From assembly GCA_945872285.1 (NCBI GenBank), contig CAMBZR010000007.1, forward strand, positions 1-64,000: 64,000 nucleotides of DNA. The letters run 5' to 3'. A program made the translations under genes and the position numbers. This document shows, piece after piece, positions 54,027 to 63,675 of this stretch. This stretch comes from Bordetella parapertussis (lineage in GTDB: Bacteria > Pseudomonadota > Gammaproteobacteria > Burkholderiales > Burkholderiaceae_B). Numbering within the stretch: the first letter of the stretch is position 1; each line of letters begins with the position of its first letter. The notes beneath the pieces were generated by a model. It was not told the origin of the DNA, did not search any database, and worked only from the letters and a program-made list of their open reading frames with translations.

Positions 54027-54087
54027 CGCACGGTAGGCGCGCTGCCCTGGCACTTGAAGCGCGCGAGCAAACCCTCAACCGCCAGCC

Positions 54088-54768
54088 TTAAAATTTAAAG
54101 CGCGAACCACAGGCACCGGTCAAAGGCTTAACGACTGTTTCGAACAGCGAAAGAGTCTCAAAGCTTGCGGCTGTTGTGCGTGTAATGCGAAAGGCTGTCA
54201 TTGAGGGGGCATGCCCAGCAATCACCACCATTCGACCGCCAATTTTTAACTGATACTTCAGGGCGTTTGAGATTTTGTCGACACCGCCACTGACCAAAAT
54301 CGCATCGTACTCAGCGGTTCCCCAGCCGTTGTTACCATCGCCGGTTTCAACACTGACATTTTTGATTTGCGCTTTTTGTAAATTTTGTTGTGCAAAGCTG
54401 ACTAAGCGCGGATCGATTTCAACCGAGACGACAGAGCGCGCTAAGCGCGCGAGTAAGGCGGCTTGATAGCCAGAGCCTGTACCGATTTCGATCACACAGT
54501 CATCGTGCTTGAGCTGCAACAATTGCGTCAATCGCGCCTCAAGCTTGGGGCTAAGCATGGTTTGCCGTGTATCCGCAGACTCAAGGTGTAGTGGAATTTC
54601 GATATCTGCAAAGGCGAGGGCGCGATAGGCTTTTGGTACAAACTGCTCGCGCTGTACGCTAAAGAGAGCCTCAAGCACGTTCGAATCAAACACGCCTACC
54701 GGACGGATTTGTTGTTCAACCATGTTAAAGCGGGCGAGTTCAAGCGCGGTTAAAGCTGTTGCATTCAT
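54088..54768 (-). CDS. pcm: Protein-L-isoaspartate O-methyltransferase family
   Basis: The family repairs isoaspartyl residues by SAM-dependent methylation. The 226-residue protein reads ARFNMVEQQIRPVGVFD, FVPKAYRALAFADIEIPL, motif I VIEIGTGSGYQAALLARLA, GDGNNGWGTAEYDAILVSGG and KIGGRMVVIAGHAP. It is a short divergent form: the canonical region after motif I is present, but the segment before it lacks the full S/T-rich loop (MLSPKLEARLTQLL here). Betaproteobacterial Pcm-like proteins of this size may have other substrates. It converges on rfaE2 and follows thiD. Confidence 0.85.
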   Translation of the reverse strand: MNATALTALELARFNMVEQQIRPVGVFDSNVLEALFSVQREQFVPKAYRALAFADIEIPLHLESADTRQTMLSPKLEARLTQLLQLKHDDCVIEIGTGSGYQAALLARLARSVVSVEIDPRLVSFAQQNLQKAQIKNVSVETGDGNNGWGTAEYDAILVSGGVDKISNALKYQLKIGGRMVVIAGHAPSMTAFRITRTTAASFETLSLFETVVKPLTGACGSRFKF

Positions 54769-54795
54769 CGGTTTAAGGGCGCTGCCATCTATTGC

Positions 54796-54822
54796 GGAAA
54801 ACCCTTATTGTAAGGGTTTTCC
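54796..54822. terminator. Perfect 12-bp hairpin overlapping the thiD stop codon
   Basis: GGAAAACCCTTA (54796-54807), loop TTG, TAAGGGTTTTCC (54811-54822): a perfect 12-bp stem with a 3-nt loop. The thiD stop codon (plus-strand 54805-54807) is inside the stem. No T-run follows on the minus strand, but the 3' arm itself ends TTTTCC. It lies between thiD and pcm on the same strand and may act as terminator, processing site or 3'-end stabiliser. Confidence 0.55.
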
Positions 54823-55656
54823 TGACCAAAGGGCATGAAAATGGTGCACCGGGCCGTGGCCTTGTCCCACATTCAGGGCGTCGGCGTGGGCAATGGCCTG
54901 CACAAGATAGTCTTTTGCCCGTTTCGTGAGCGCCGGCACATCGTTCATTTGGGGCAGAAGGGCCGTGATGGCAGCAGACAGTGTGCAGCCTGTGCCATGG
55001 GTGTTGCGGGTGGGGATCCTACGACCCGGTAGCTCTAGCATTTTGTCGCCATCATGCAAGACATCAATCGTATCGTTGCCCGGCAAATGTCCCCCCTTGA
55101 CCAGCACCCAGCGGTGCCCCCCATGTGTCATCCGGTTGCGCAGGCGCTCGGCGACCCGGCGCATCTCGCGCACCGTTTCGACCGTACGCATTTCAAGTAA
55201 AACTCCAGCTTCGGGTAAGTTGGGGGTCAAAAGTGTGGCTAAGGGCAGTAATTGCTCTCGCAGGGCACCGATGGCTTTTTGCTCGAGCAACAGGTCACCA
55301 CTTTTTGACACCATCACTGGGTCGAGCACCAGGTGAGGTGGTTGGTAGTGCCCCAGCCGATCAGCCACCACTTCAATGATGCCGGTTTGTCCGAGCATTC
55401 CGAGCTTGACGGCGTGAATATCGATATCGGCGAAGAGCGTGTCGATTTGTGCGCGCACAAATTGTGGGTTGACCGGCGAGATGTCGGTCACTGCTTGCGT
55501 ATTTTGCGCCGTCAGCGCAGCCACCACGGCACAGCCATAGGCACCTAAGGCGCTCATGGCCTTGATGTCGGCAAGAATGCCTGCTCCCCCAGAGGGGTCC
55601 ATTCCCGCGATGGTTAGCGTGTTGGGAATCGCGCGTGGCGCTTGCGGTTCGCTCAT
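54805..55656 (-). CDS. thiD: Hydroxymethylpyrimidine/phosphomethylpyrimidine kinase
   Basis: ThiD phosphorylates HMP and HMP-P for thiamine synthesis. The 283-residue ribokinase-fold protein has [83 protein letters not shown] and the catalytic [16 protein letters not shown]. Its start overlaps the thiG stop (4 bp), so the two are one unit. Its own stop lies within a perfect hairpin. Confidence 0.95.
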   Translation of the reverse strand: MSEPQAPRAIPNTLTIAGMDPSGGAGILADIKAMSALGAYGCAVVAALTAQNTQAVTDISPVNPQFVRAQIDTLFADIDIHAVKLGMLGQTGIIEVVADRLGHYQPPHLVLDPVMVSKSGDLLLEQKAIGALREQLLPLATLLTPNLPEAGVLLEMRTVETVREMRRVAERLRNRMTHGGHRWVLVKGGHLPGNDTIDVLHDGDKMLELPGRRIPTRNTHGTGCTLSAAITALLPQMNDVPALTKRAKDYLVQAIAHADALNVGQGHGPVHHFHALWSGKPLQ

Positions 55657-56471
55657 GTCTTCGCAGAGGGAGTGATAGGCGTGAGCAGGCCAGCACTTGG
55701 CGAACTTGGCGCGGCCTCATACGTCTTGCGCGGGACGCGACCCGCCAGAAACGCTTCGCGACCCGCTTGGACCGCTTTGTTCATTGCGCTGGCCATCAAC
55801 ACCGGCTGTTGTGCGCCGGCGATCGCGGTGTTCATGAGCACGCCATCACAGCCAAGCTCCATCGCAATTGCGGCATCTGAGGCCGTACCAACCCCGGCAT
55901 CGACCAAAACGGGAACCCTCGCTTGATCGATAATCAGGCGAAGGTTCCAGGGGTTCAGAATTCCCATACCGGAGCCAATTAAGGAGGCCAGAGGCATGAC
56001 GGCAACGCAGCCAAGCTCTTCGAGCATTCGGCATTGAATCGGATCGTCGGTGCAATACACCATGACCTCAAAACCTTCGGCAACCAGAGTTTTGGCTGCG
56101 GCGAGAGTTTCGGGCATATTCGGAAACAGCGTGTGCGGGTCGCCTAGGACTTCGAGTTTGACTAAGCGATGTCCGTCAAGCAGTTCGCGCGCTAAGCGCA
56201 ACGTGCGCACCGCCTCGTCAGCCGAATAGCAGCCCGCGGTATTGGGCAGCAGGGTGAACTGGCTGGGGGGCAGGTATTCAAGCAGGTTCGGCTCGCCGGC
56301 GGTCTGCCCGATGTTAGTGCGTCTGATCGCTACGGTAATAATTTGCGCACCGCTGGCGTCAATCGCTTCTCGTGTTTGGGCAAAGTCTTTATATTTGCCG
56401 GTGCCGACAAGCAGTCGCGACTGGTAGGCTTTACCAGCGAGGGTCAATGGATCAGACGAGACTTTTTGCAT
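55653..56471 (-). CDS. thiG: Thiazole synthase ThiG
   Basis: ThiG condenses deoxyxylulose phosphate, dehydroglycine and ThiS-thiocarboxylate to the thiazole of thiamine. The 272-residue TIM-barrel protein has [79 protein letters not shown] and [20 protein letters not shown]. The Schiff-base lysine is in LVKLEVLG. No thiS, thiO/thiH or thiE is adjacent, and the 108-bp leader has no TPP-riboswitch core that I can see. Confidence 0.95.
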   Translation of the reverse strand: MQKVSSDPLTLAGKAYQSRLLVGTGKYKDFAQTREAIDASGAQIITVAIRRTNIGQTAGEPNLLEYLPPSQFTLLPNTAGCYSADEAVRTLRLARELLDGHRLVKLEVLGDPHTLFPNMPETLAAAKTLVAEGFEVMVYCTDDPIQCRMLEELGCVAVMPLASLIGSGMGILNPWNLRLIIDQARVPVLVDAGVGTASDAAIAMELGCDGVLMNTAIAGAQQPVLMASAMNKAVQAGREAFLAGRVPRKTYEAAPSSPSAGLLTPITPSAKT

Positions 56472-56579
56472 ATGTTTTTATTCAAAATTTTTCGGTCGAC
56501 GCCTTGCTAAAGGCTGGGCACCGTTAGCGTAGTTTAACGCGGGCAGGCGAAACGTTTTTCTGAGTGCTGAGCTTCGCGT

Positions 56580-57467
56580 TTAGCGGATTTGTTCGATCAG
56601 CGCGCAAAGAGGTTCAGCGGCTTCTAACAGGCGCGGTCCGGGGCGAAACAACGCTTCATGCTCCATCATAAACACACGCCCTAACCGCGCGGCGGGTAAG
56701 CCTGCGTTTTGCCAGTACGTCACGCCCACACGGTCAACGACAGGCGTGGTGCCTGCGCCCGTACGCGCGATCAACACCATTTCGGGCGCTGCTGCCACAA
56801 GCTGCGCGGCAGTCGTGAGTTTGGGTGCGCCCGAAGCGTTTTCGGTCAGCACGTTGCGTCCGCCACATAAAGCAATGACCTCTGACAGCAGATGTTCGCC
56901 TGTTAAACCACTGTCGGGGTCCGTATCGGTTTGCAAAAGTACGCGTACCACGCGTTTCTTGACAGAGGCCCGGGCTAGCGCGTCGAGCTTGTGGCGCAAG
57001 GCTTCAGCGCGTCCGTGTGCGACACCGGCAGTGCCTAACAGGACGCCAAAGGTTTCAACGCTGTCTGCGATCTCAATGAGCGAGCCAGGGGTGCTAATAA
57101 AGACAGGAATGTTGAGTGCCTCAAGAGGCTCAAGCTCGGCAGGTAACCAGCCAAAAATTAAATCAGGCTTGTAGGCGGCAACCACAGAGGGATTTAAGGG
57201 CTTACGCTCGCCAAGCTTTGGCAGCGCCAGGGCCTGAACTGGGTAATCGCTGCCAACCATGGTGGCAACGAGTTTGTCACCGCCGCCGGCCGCAAAGATT
57301 AATTCAGTGGCATGCGGTGAAAGCGCGATGACTCGACGCGCAGGTGCCTTCAGTAGCACCGCGCGGCCGCTGTCGTCGATGACTTCGATTTCAGTGGCGG
57401 CGGCGGTAAAGGTCACGACGCAGCACGCCAGCAGACGACAGACCCTCAAAAAAAACGCGCGCATCAT
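56580..57467 (-). CDS. btuF: Periplasmic cobalamin-binding protein, BtuF family
   Basis: A signal peptide (VCRLLACCVVTFTAAATE) precedes a helical-backbone substrate-binding fold: RRVIALSPHATELIFAAGGG, PKLGERKPLNPSVVAAYKPD, VFISTPGSLIEIADSVETFG and LLEAAEPLC. This class binds B12 or iron complexes. Position 33 bp after btuB, downstream of a cobalamin riboswitch, argues for vitamin B12. The inner-membrane partners BtuC and BtuD are not in the window. Start at the first of two ATGs (57467). Confidence 0.87.
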   Translation of the reverse strand: MMRAFFLRVCRLLACCVVTFTAAATEIEVIDDSGRAVLLKAPARRVIALSPHATELIFAAGGGDKLVATMVGSDYPVQALALPKLGERKPLNPSVVAAYKPDLIFGWLPAELEPLEALNIPVFISTPGSLIEIADSVETFGVLLGTAGVAHGRAEALRHKLDALARASVKKRVVRVLLQTDTDPDSGLTGEHLLSEVIALCGGRNVLTENASGAPKLTTAAQLVAAAPEMVLIARTGAGTTPVVDRVGVTYWQNAGLPAARLGRVFMMEHEALFRPGPRLLEAAEPLCALIEQIR

Positions 57468-57500
57468 GCCAACGATTAAGCAGTGAATCGAGTCTTGATG

Positions 57501-59435
57501 CTACATCCGCCACGCCAAGTTGACAAACACATTCGAGCCCAGGGTGTTGTAGCCCTGGATTAAGGTGTATTGCTTAGCAAAGACGTTGTTCCAGCGCACT
57601 TGAATATCTGCATCCGGCGATAAAGGGTAGCTGCCCGCCAAGTTCAGCAAGCTATAGCCCCCCAACGTGCCGCCAGACATAGTGTCTTTTCGCTCGCTGG
57701 TGGCATACCATTCGGCCGTGAGCTTGGCGGCACCGATTGTTTGATCAACGGCGAGCTTTGCTACCTGCTGCGCGCGCTGTGGAAGCAGAGCGCCAGTCTC
57801 AGCGTTACGAGGATCGAGCCAGTTCAGGCTACCGCGTACTTGGGTGTTGCGACTTAAGCGATGCGTACCGAACAGACTCACACCTTGAATCAGCGCTTGA
57901 CCAATATTAATTGGCGCGTAGGGAGAGTAAACATCGCCGGGCAAAACGGGCTGGTTCACAATCAGGTTACTGATTTCGTTACGGTATGCAACCAAACTCA
58001 GTTGGGTTTGTTCAGTTGAGTACTTCAGGCCAAGCTCGATATTGCGAGAGTTCTCTGGTTTTAGCGCTGGGTTGCCGGCAAAAAAAGGCGTAACTGGCCA
58101 ATACAACTCGTTAAAGTTCGGGGCTCGAAACCCAGTGTTGGCACCCGCCGTCGCGCGCCATTGTGGGGTCAGTGACAGGCCATAGACCAAGCTGCCGGTG
58201 ACAAAGTTTCCGTATTGGGAATTGTTGTCGTTGCGCACGCTGGCTTGTATCGCCTGCGGCCCCCAGCTGCCGCGATAAATACCAAAAAGTGAGTTGGTCG
58301 AGCGCGCGGTTTGCTGATAATTGACGAACGAGGCTTGCGGATACCCGCCGTTTGATAGAACGCCGTCGACGCTTTGCTCTAGGCGCTCGTAGCCCACCGA
58401 GACGCTTTGCGTCGGCGAAAACTTTAAATCGGTTTGCCACAAATACTGACTTTGGCGGGTCTCAAAGTGCTGTTTACCATCCGCTGGATTTGAGGGAACG
58501 AGTTCTGCACCCGCATTGACGGTCTGATAGCGCTCCGTTGTAAAGCCGGCTCGTAGGGTGCTGGTCCAAAACTCCGACAGTTTATTTTTGCTAGTCAGCA
58601 TATTCGTGCTGACGGTTTGAATGCCACGATCGTTGAAGTAGGGCGAGCCCGCGTCATAGGCACCATTCACGCTCGACTGATAGCCCTGTACGGTGAGTGT
58701 CTGTCCGGGTTTCCAGGTGTAGCCCAGCGTGCCCCCGACGTTGCTGCGGTAATAAGAGTCTTTATCTGGGTTGTAGTAATAATGACTGGGCTTGGTGGCA
58801 TTGGTGCCACCGCTTTGGCCATAGCCACCAAACAAGCTGTAAACCCAACCCTCTGAGGCGCCCGAAAATCCCGCATCGTACTGCGTCGAAGCATAACTGC
58901 CTATGCCCGCGTTGGCATAGGCCGAAAACGGCCGGTCTTGATCACCTCGCGTGATGATGTTGACCACACCACCAATGGCGTCAGCGCCGTAAAGGCTGCT
59001 GCTCGTGCCACGTACCACCTCGATACGTTCGATGCTGTTGAGCGGAATCGCGCCCAGCGGCGCGTTACCGTTCGTGGCGCTGTTTATGCGCAAGCCGTCG
59101 ATCAAAATCAACGATTGATTGCTATTCGTGCCGCGAATGTTAATGCTGCTGGTCGACTGCGGGCCGCCATAATTCAGCCCCTCAATACTGTGTTCACGCA
59201 GCAGCGCGTCAGACAAGGTGCCGTTGGGCAGCGTGTCGAGCTCGTCGCGACCAATCACGCTGTTGTCGCCGAGCGTGTCTGCTAAGGGCTCAGAGGCGCG
59301 CCCAGGCGTGACGACGATGGTGGCAAGTTGTGGGGTCGGGGAAGGGTTGGGTTCGCTTGTGGTTTGGGCGAGCGTGCCGCCCGTCAGCGCCCAAGCCGCG
59401 GCAGCGGCGCAGAGCCGAAAAGTAGAAGAGTGCAT
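57501..59435 (-). CDS. btuB: TonB-dependent vitamin B12 receptor BtuB
   Basis: This outer-membrane receptor takes up cobalamin using TonB energy. The 644-residue protein has a signal peptide, a TonB-box-like ATIVVTPGRASEP, and a plug domain (GTLSDALLREHSIEGLNYGG, SINIRGTNSNQSLILIDGLR, IERIEVVRGTSSSLYGADAI, GGVVNIIT). A 22-strand-type barrel follows, with NTGFRAPNFNELYWPVTPFF and NPALKPENSRNIELGLKYST. The C-terminus ends NLAWRM rather than in phenylalanine. The riboswitch just upstream supports cobalamin as ligand. Confidence 0.93.
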   Translation of the reverse strand: MHSSTFRLCAAAAAWALTGGTLAQTTSEPNPSPTPQLATIVVTPGRASEPLADTLGDNSVIGRDELDTLPNGTLSDALLREHSIEGLNYGGPQSTSSINIRGTNSNQSLILIDGLRINSATNGNAPLGAIPLNSIERIEVVRGTSSSLYGADAIGGVVNIITRGDQDRPFSAYANAGIGSYASTQYDAGFSGASEGWVYSLFGGYGQSGGTNATKPSHYYYNPDKDSYYRSNVGGTLGYTWKPGQTLTVQGYQSSVNGAYDAGSPYFNDRGIQTVSTNMLTSKNKLSEFWTSTLRAGFTTERYQTVNAGAELVPSNPADGKQHFETRQSQYLWQTDLKFSPTQSVSVGYERLEQSVDGVLSNGGYPQASFVNYQQTARSTNSLFGIYRGSWGPQAIQASVRNDNNSQYGNFVTGSLVYGLSLTPQWRATAGANTGFRAPNFNELYWPVTPFFAGNPALKPENSRNIELGLKYSTEQTQLSLVAYRNEISNLIVNQPVLPGDVYSPYAPINIGQALIQGVSLFGTHRLSRNTQVRGSLNWLDPRNAETGALLPQRAQQVAKLAVDQTIGAAKLTAEWYATSERKDTMSGGTLGGYSLLNLAGSYPLSPDADIQVRWNNVFAKQYTLIQGYNTLGSNVFVNLAWRM

Positions 59436-59482
59436 CTGTAAAGCCTCGCGAGGGCCTGCGTCCCCGCAGACCTTGAACGTTC

Positions 59483-59518
59483 AAAAAAGAGTCAGTGCCT
59501 AAAAGGCCCTTGCTCTTT
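59483..59518 (-). terminator. Putative riboswitch-controlled terminator before btuB
   Basis: On the minus strand AAAGAG and CTCTTT form the outer stem, with GCC/GGC inside, and CTCTTT continues into TTTGAAC. It lies between the cobalamin aptamer and the btuB ATG, where an expression platform is expected. The internal mismatches make it moderately stable; a translational mechanism is the alternative. Confidence 0.5.
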
Positions 59519-59665
59519 GCTTAAACTGGCCGGTATCGGGCTGGCGCTCGGGTTTAATGACTAAAACCGTGGCGTTGACCGTTGCGGGGGCAGCACAGGC
59601 ACAACCGTCTTGTGACGTATTTCCCTGTTTCCCGTTTAACTTTCCCAATGCGACGGATACCTTTT
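59519..59665 (-). ncRNA. Cobalamin riboswitch aptamer in the btuB leader
   Basis: Read on the minus strand, the conserved elements appear in order: GGTATCC (start of the aptamer, near 59662), AAACGGGAAACAGGG (59637-59623), GCTGCCCCCGCAACGGT (59594-59578; the GCTGCCCCCGCAAC core is nearly invariant in this class), and GATACCGGCCAGTT (59537-59524). It lies 85-230 bp upstream of btuB. AdoCbl-type riboswitches repress uptake genes when B12 is plentiful. Boundaries are approximate. Confidence 0.9.
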
Positions 59666-59676
59666 TTGGGCATCAC

Positions 59677-59707
59677 GTGACAGCATCGAAAGCACCAATT
59701 CTGTCAC
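59677..59707. promoter_or_regulatory. Inverted repeat in the btuB–metH divergent region
   Basis: GTGACAG (59677-59683) and CTGTCAC (59701-59707) are perfect 7-bp inverted arms with a 17-nt spacer, about 180 bp before metH and just upstream of the btuB riboswitch. The spacing suits a regulator dimer or a leader hairpin; I do not recognise the regulator. The remaining 59708-59885 holds the metH leader and no clear gene. Confidence 0.4.
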
Positions 59708-59885
59708 TGATGTTACACCAGTCTGTTTTTGGTAAAATCCACCATCAGTTGAGCGAGGCTTTGGCGGTCCGATCCAAACAAAGCAGCTTGCCAGTGGTTT
59801 TCCAGTTTTCAGTGCTTGAACGCGAGGGCGCTTTAAACCCGGTGCAATGGTTCTGTGCATCGTCACTTAAATTTTTAGCGTCGTG

Positions 59886-61793
59886 ATGTCACACCCTAAA
59901 TTACCCTATCCGCTTGCAAGCTATACCCGCGGTGCTGCTTTTGCACGCGCGCTCGGTGCGCGCATCATGATTCTTGATGGCGCAATGGGCACGATGGTTC
60001 AGCAATACAAACTTTCTGAAGCTGACTTTCGTTCTGAACGCTTCGCCGCACATGGCAAAGACGTCAAGGGTAACAACGAGTTGTTGTCACTCACGCGCCC
60101 CGACATCATTCTCGCAATTCATAAACAGTATTTGGCTGCCGGCTGCGACGTCATTGAAACCAACACGTTTGGGGCCACGACGATTGCACAGGGCGATTAC
60201 GACTTAGCTGAAATTGCCTACGAACTGAATTTAATATCTGCACAACTTGCTCGCCAAGCCTGCGACGCGCACAGCACGCCCGAACGTCCGCGGTTTGTCG
60301 CGGGCGCACTCGGCCCGCAGCCTAAAACGGCGTCTATCTCGCCCGATGTGAATGATCCGGGCGCGCGCAACGTGACCTTTGAGGAATTGCGCGTGGCTTA
60401 CACCGAGCAACTCAACGGGTTGCTAGACGGGGGCGTCGATCTTATTTTGATAGAAACTATTTTTGATACGCTGAACGCTAAGGCAGCGATCTTTGCCGTC
60501 GAAGAAGTTTTTGAGGCGCGCGGCGAGCGCCTTCCCGTGATGGTTTCGGGTACCGTTACCGATGCGTCGGGGCGGATCCTGTCGGGTCAGACGGTCGAAG
60601 GTTTCTGGAATTCAGTGCGCCATGCCCGACCCATCACGATTGGTTTGAATTGCGCACTCGGTGCAGCCTTAATGCGCCCCTATATCGCCGAACTGTCCAA
60701 AATCTGCGACACCTATGTCTGTGTGTACCCCAACGCCGGCTTGCCAAACCCCATGAGCGATACCGGCTTTGACGAAACTCCGGCCGATACCTCAGCCTTG
60801 CTCGAAGAGTTCGCACGAGCAGGGCTGGTCAATATGGCTGGGGGCTGTTGCGGGACGACGCCCGAGCACATCGAGGCCATCGCAGCGAAAGTCACGTCGT
60901 TGCCAATACGCGTGGTGCCAGACATCTCTGTTAAAACGCGCTTATCTGGCCTCGAGGCTTTAAATATTGACGACGAGTCTTTGTTTGTGAACGTCGGCGA
61001 GCGCGCAAACGTAACCGGCAGTAAAGCCTTTGCCCGACTGATTCGCGAAGAAAAGTACGATGAGGCAGTGGCCGTGGCGCGACAACAGGTCGAGAACGGT
61101 GCGCAAATCATTGACGTCAACATGGATGAAGCCATGCTTGATTCGGCTGCGTGCATGCACCGGTTTTTGAACATGATTGCCTCTGAGCCCGATATCGCGC
61201 GCGTGCCGATAATGATAGACAGTTCAAAATGGTCAGTCATTGAAACAGGCCTGAAGTGCGCGCAGGGCAAGTCGATTGTGAACTCAATTTCGTTAAAAGA
61301 GGGCGAAGAGCCCTTCTTGAAGCAGGCGCGCTTGTGCCGCTTGTACGGTGCCGCTGCGGTCGTGATGGCGTTTGACGAACAAGGTCAGGCCGATAGCCTT
61401 GAGCGTCGCAAACTGATTTGTACGCGTGCCTATCATTTATTGATCGAAAAAGTCGGGTTTCCACCTGAAGACATTATTTTTGATCCAAACGTGTTCGCTA
61501 TTGCCACTGGTATCGATGAACATAACCATTACGCGGTGGATTTTATTGAAGCTACCAAATGGATTCGCGAGAACCTGCCCCACGCACGTATTTCGGGCGG
61601 GGTCTCGAACGTCAGCTTTTCGTTCAGGGGTAACGAGCCCATCCGAGAGGCGATCCACACTGTGTTTTTGTATCACGCCATCCGCGAGGGAATGACGATG
61701 GGGATCGTGAACGCGGGACAATTGGGCGTGTACGCCAATATCGACCCAGCGCTGCGCGAATTGGTTGAAGACGTGGTGCTTGATCGTGAATAA
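59886..61793 (+). CDS. metH: Methionine synthase, N-terminal half (homocysteine and folate modules)
   Basis: This 635-residue protein equals the first half of B12-dependent methionine synthase. The homocysteine module (about 1-330) has [37 protein letters not shown] and zinc cysteines in [14 protein letters not shown]. The methyl-folate pterin module (about 365-635) has [62 protein letters not shown] and [15 protein letters not shown]. The frame stops with TAA after VEDVVLDRE, where single-chain enzymes continue into the B12 module. That module is encoded by the overlapping next frame. ATG 59886 is used; a GTG lies one codon upstream. Confidence 0.92.
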   Translation: MSHPKLPYPLASYTRGAAFARALGARIMILDGAMGTMVQQYKLSEADFRSERFAAHGKDVKGNNELLSLTRPDIILAIHKQYLAAGCDVIETNTFGATTIAQGDYDLAEIAYELNLISAQLARQACDAHSTPERPRFVAGALGPQPKTASISPDVNDPGARNVTFEELRVAYTEQLNGLLDGGVDLILIETIFDTLNAKAAIFAVEEVFEARGERLPVMVSGTVTDASGRILSGQTVEGFWNSVRHARPITIGLNCALGAALMRPYIAELSKICDTYVCVYPNAGLPNPMSDTGFDETPADTSALLEEFARAGLVNMAGGCCGTTPEHIEAIAAKVTSLPIRVVPDISVKTRLSGLEALNIDDESLFVNVGERANVTGSKAFARLIREEKYDEAVAVARQQVENGAQIIDVNMDEAMLDSAACMHRFLNMIASEPDIARVPIMIDSSKWSVIETGLKCAQGKSIVNSISLKEGEEPFLKQARLCRLYGAAAVVMAFDEQGQADSLERRKLICTRAYHLLIEKVGFPPEDIIFDPNVFAIATGIDEHNHYAVDFIEATKWIRENLPHARISGGVSNVSFSFRGNEPIREAIHTVFLYHAIREGMTMGIVNAGQLGVYANIDPALRELVEDVVLDRE

Positions 61794-63666
61794 AACGAGT
61801 GCTTTGGGAAAAAAAGACCCAAACGATACGCGCACACCCACTGAGCGTCTGGTTGAGTTTGCCGAAAACTTTAAAGGCAACGGCATCAAGCGCGAAGAAG
61901 ATCTTGCGTGGCGCCAGCAGTCGGTAGAAAAGCGTCTGGCGCATGCCATGGTGCATGGCATGACGCAGTTTATTGTTGAAGATACTGAAGAGATTCGTCA
62001 GCAGATTGACGATCGTAAAGGGCGCCCCATCGAGGTCATCGAGGGCCCGCTCATGGATGGCATGAACATCGTGGGTGATTTGTTTGGCGAAGGCAAAATG
62101 TTTTTGCCGCAAGTGGTGAAGTCTGCCCGCGTCATGAAGCAAGCGGTCGGGCACTTGATACCGTTTATCGAAGCTGAAAAAAAGCTCATCGAGGCTGCGG
62201 GCGGCGATGTGCGCGCGAAAGGTAAGATCGTGATCGCGACCGTTAAGGGCGATGTCCACGATATTGGCAAAAATATCGTGACGGTGGTGCTTCAGTGTAA
62301 TAACTTTGAAGTCGTCAACATGGGTGTGATGGTGCCGGCCGCCGAGATTTTGGCGCGTGCTAAAGCTGAAAAGGCTGACATTGTTGGCCTGTCGGGCTTG
62401 ATTACGCCGAGCCTTGAAGAGATGGCCTACGTTGCCAGCGAGATGCAACGCGATGAATATTTTCGCAGCCGCAAAATCCCTTTGATGATTGGGGGTGCCA
62501 CAACGAGTCGGGTGCATACGGCCGTAAAAATTGCACCGCATTACGAGGGGCCTGTGATTTATGTGCCCGATGCCAGTCGGTCGGTGGGGGTCGCGCAAAA
62601 TCTGGTGTCTGAAACCGCCAATACCTACCTTGAAGAGCTTGCGGTTGAATACGAAGACGTGCGTCGACGTCACGCTGCACGTAAAGCCACACCGCTGATG
62701 TCTTTGCTTGACGCGCGTGCGGCAAAGCCCGTGATTGATTGGGCGGGTTATACGCCGCCACGCCCTAAATTTATCGGGCGACGCACCTTTAAAAATTTCG
62801 ACTTAGCTGAGCTGGCAAGCTTTATTGACTGGACGCCCTTTTTTCAAACCTGGAGTCTGTTCGGACAATTTCCGGCAATCCTGGAGGACAAAATAGTAGG
62901 CGAACAGGCGCGCTCGGTTTACGCAGACGGGCAGGCGATGCTCAAGCGCATGGTCGCTGGGCGTTGGCTCACTGCCAACGGCGCCGTGGCGTTTTACCCT
63001 GCCAATACTGTCAATGACGACGACATCGAAATTTATACAGACGAAACTCGCGAAAATGTATTGTTCACTTGGCGCGGCCTGCGTCAGCAGGGCATGAAGC
63101 GCGAGGGTGTCGAAAACAAATGTTTGGCTGACTTTATCGCGCCCAAAGATTCTGGTGTGATGGATTACATCGGTTTGTTTGCGGTCACAGCCGGCTTAGG
63201 CGTCGAGAAAAAAGAAAAAGAATTTGAACGTGCCAACGATGACTATTCGGCCATCCTGTTTAAATCATTGGCAGACCGTTGCGCCGAGGCGTTTGCCGAG
63301 GCCCTTCACGCGCGCGTACGCAAAGATATTTGGGGCTACGTGCCAAATGAAACCTTGACCAACGAGCAAATGATCAAAGAGACGTATCAAGGGATACGAC
63401 CTGCACCGGGTTATCCTGCCTGCCCAGAGCACGTGGTCAAGCGCGAAATGTTTGGGGTGCTCGACGGTGCAGATATTGGCATGATGCTGACAGAAAGTTA
63501 TGCCATGCATCCTGCTGCAAGCGTTTCGGGGTTTTACTTTAGCCACCCGCAATCACAGTACTTTAGCGTGGGCATCATTGGCGATGATCAAGTGGCGGAT
63601 TACGTCAAGCGCTCGGGTCGCACAGAAAAAGACGTCAAAAGAACTCTGGCGCCAAACCTAGGCTGA
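61786..63666 (+). CDS. metH: Methionine synthase, C-terminal half (B12 and activation modules)
   Basis: The 626-residue protein equals the second half of methionine synthase. It has the cap ([33 protein letters not shown]) and the cobalamin domain with the histidine ligand motif [11 protein letters not shown] and [14 protein letters not shown]. The SAM-binding reactivation domain has [31 protein letters not shown] and [20 protein letters not shown]. The likely GTG start at 61786 overlaps the stop of the first half by 8 bp in the other frame; a TTG at 61765 is the alternative. A basic linker ([16 protein letters not shown]) precedes the cap, absent from usual single-chain forms. Confidence 0.9.
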   Translation: MNKTSALGKKDPNDTRTPTERLVEFAENFKGNGIKREEDLAWRQQSVEKRLAHAMVHGMTQFIVEDTEEIRQQIDDRKGRPIEVIEGPLMDGMNIVGDLFGEGKMFLPQVVKSARVMKQAVGHLIPFIEAEKKLIEAAGGDVRAKGKIVIATVKGDVHDIGKNIVTVVLQCNNFEVVNMGVMVPAAEILARAKAEKADIVGLSGLITPSLEEMAYVASEMQRDEYFRSRKIPLMIGGATTSRVHTAVKIAPHYEGPVIYVPDASRSVGVAQNLVSETANTYLEELAVEYEDVRRRHAARKATPLMSLLDARAAKPVIDWAGYTPPRPKFIGRRTFKNFDLAELASFIDWTPFFQTWSLFGQFPAILEDKIVGEQARSVYADGQAMLKRMVAGRWLTANGAVAFYPANTVNDDDIEIYTDETRENVLFTWRGLRQQGMKREGVENKCLADFIAPKDSGVMDYIGLFAVTAGLGVEKKEKEFERANDDYSAILFKSLADRCAEAFAEALHARVRKDIWGYVPNETLTNEQMIKETYQGIRPAPGYPACPEHVVKREMFGVLDGADIGMMLTESYAMHPAASVSGFYFSHPQSQYFSVGIIGDDQVADYVKRSGRTEKDVKRTLAPNLG

Positions 63667-63675
63667 GGCGTGAGT

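Noticed and set aside
56472-56579. TPP riboswitch or hidden thiS upstream of thiG
   Set aside because: I looked for the TPP core and a small frame ending in Gly-Gly and saw neither; a sensitive profile search could overturn this.
59708-59885. S-adenosylhomocysteine riboswitch upstream of metH
   Set aside because: Such riboswitches occur before metH or ahcY in betaproteobacteria, but I could not find the conserved core. A covariance search would be decisive.
59557-59886. Plus-strand 109-codon open frame before metH
   Set aside because: It runs antisense through the cobalamin aptamer and shows no protein motif; the pattern is explained by the riboswitch.
61809-61815. Programmed frameshift at GGGAAAAAAAG in metH
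   Set aside because: The A-run lies after the TAA that ends the first half, so slippage there cannot join the two frames.
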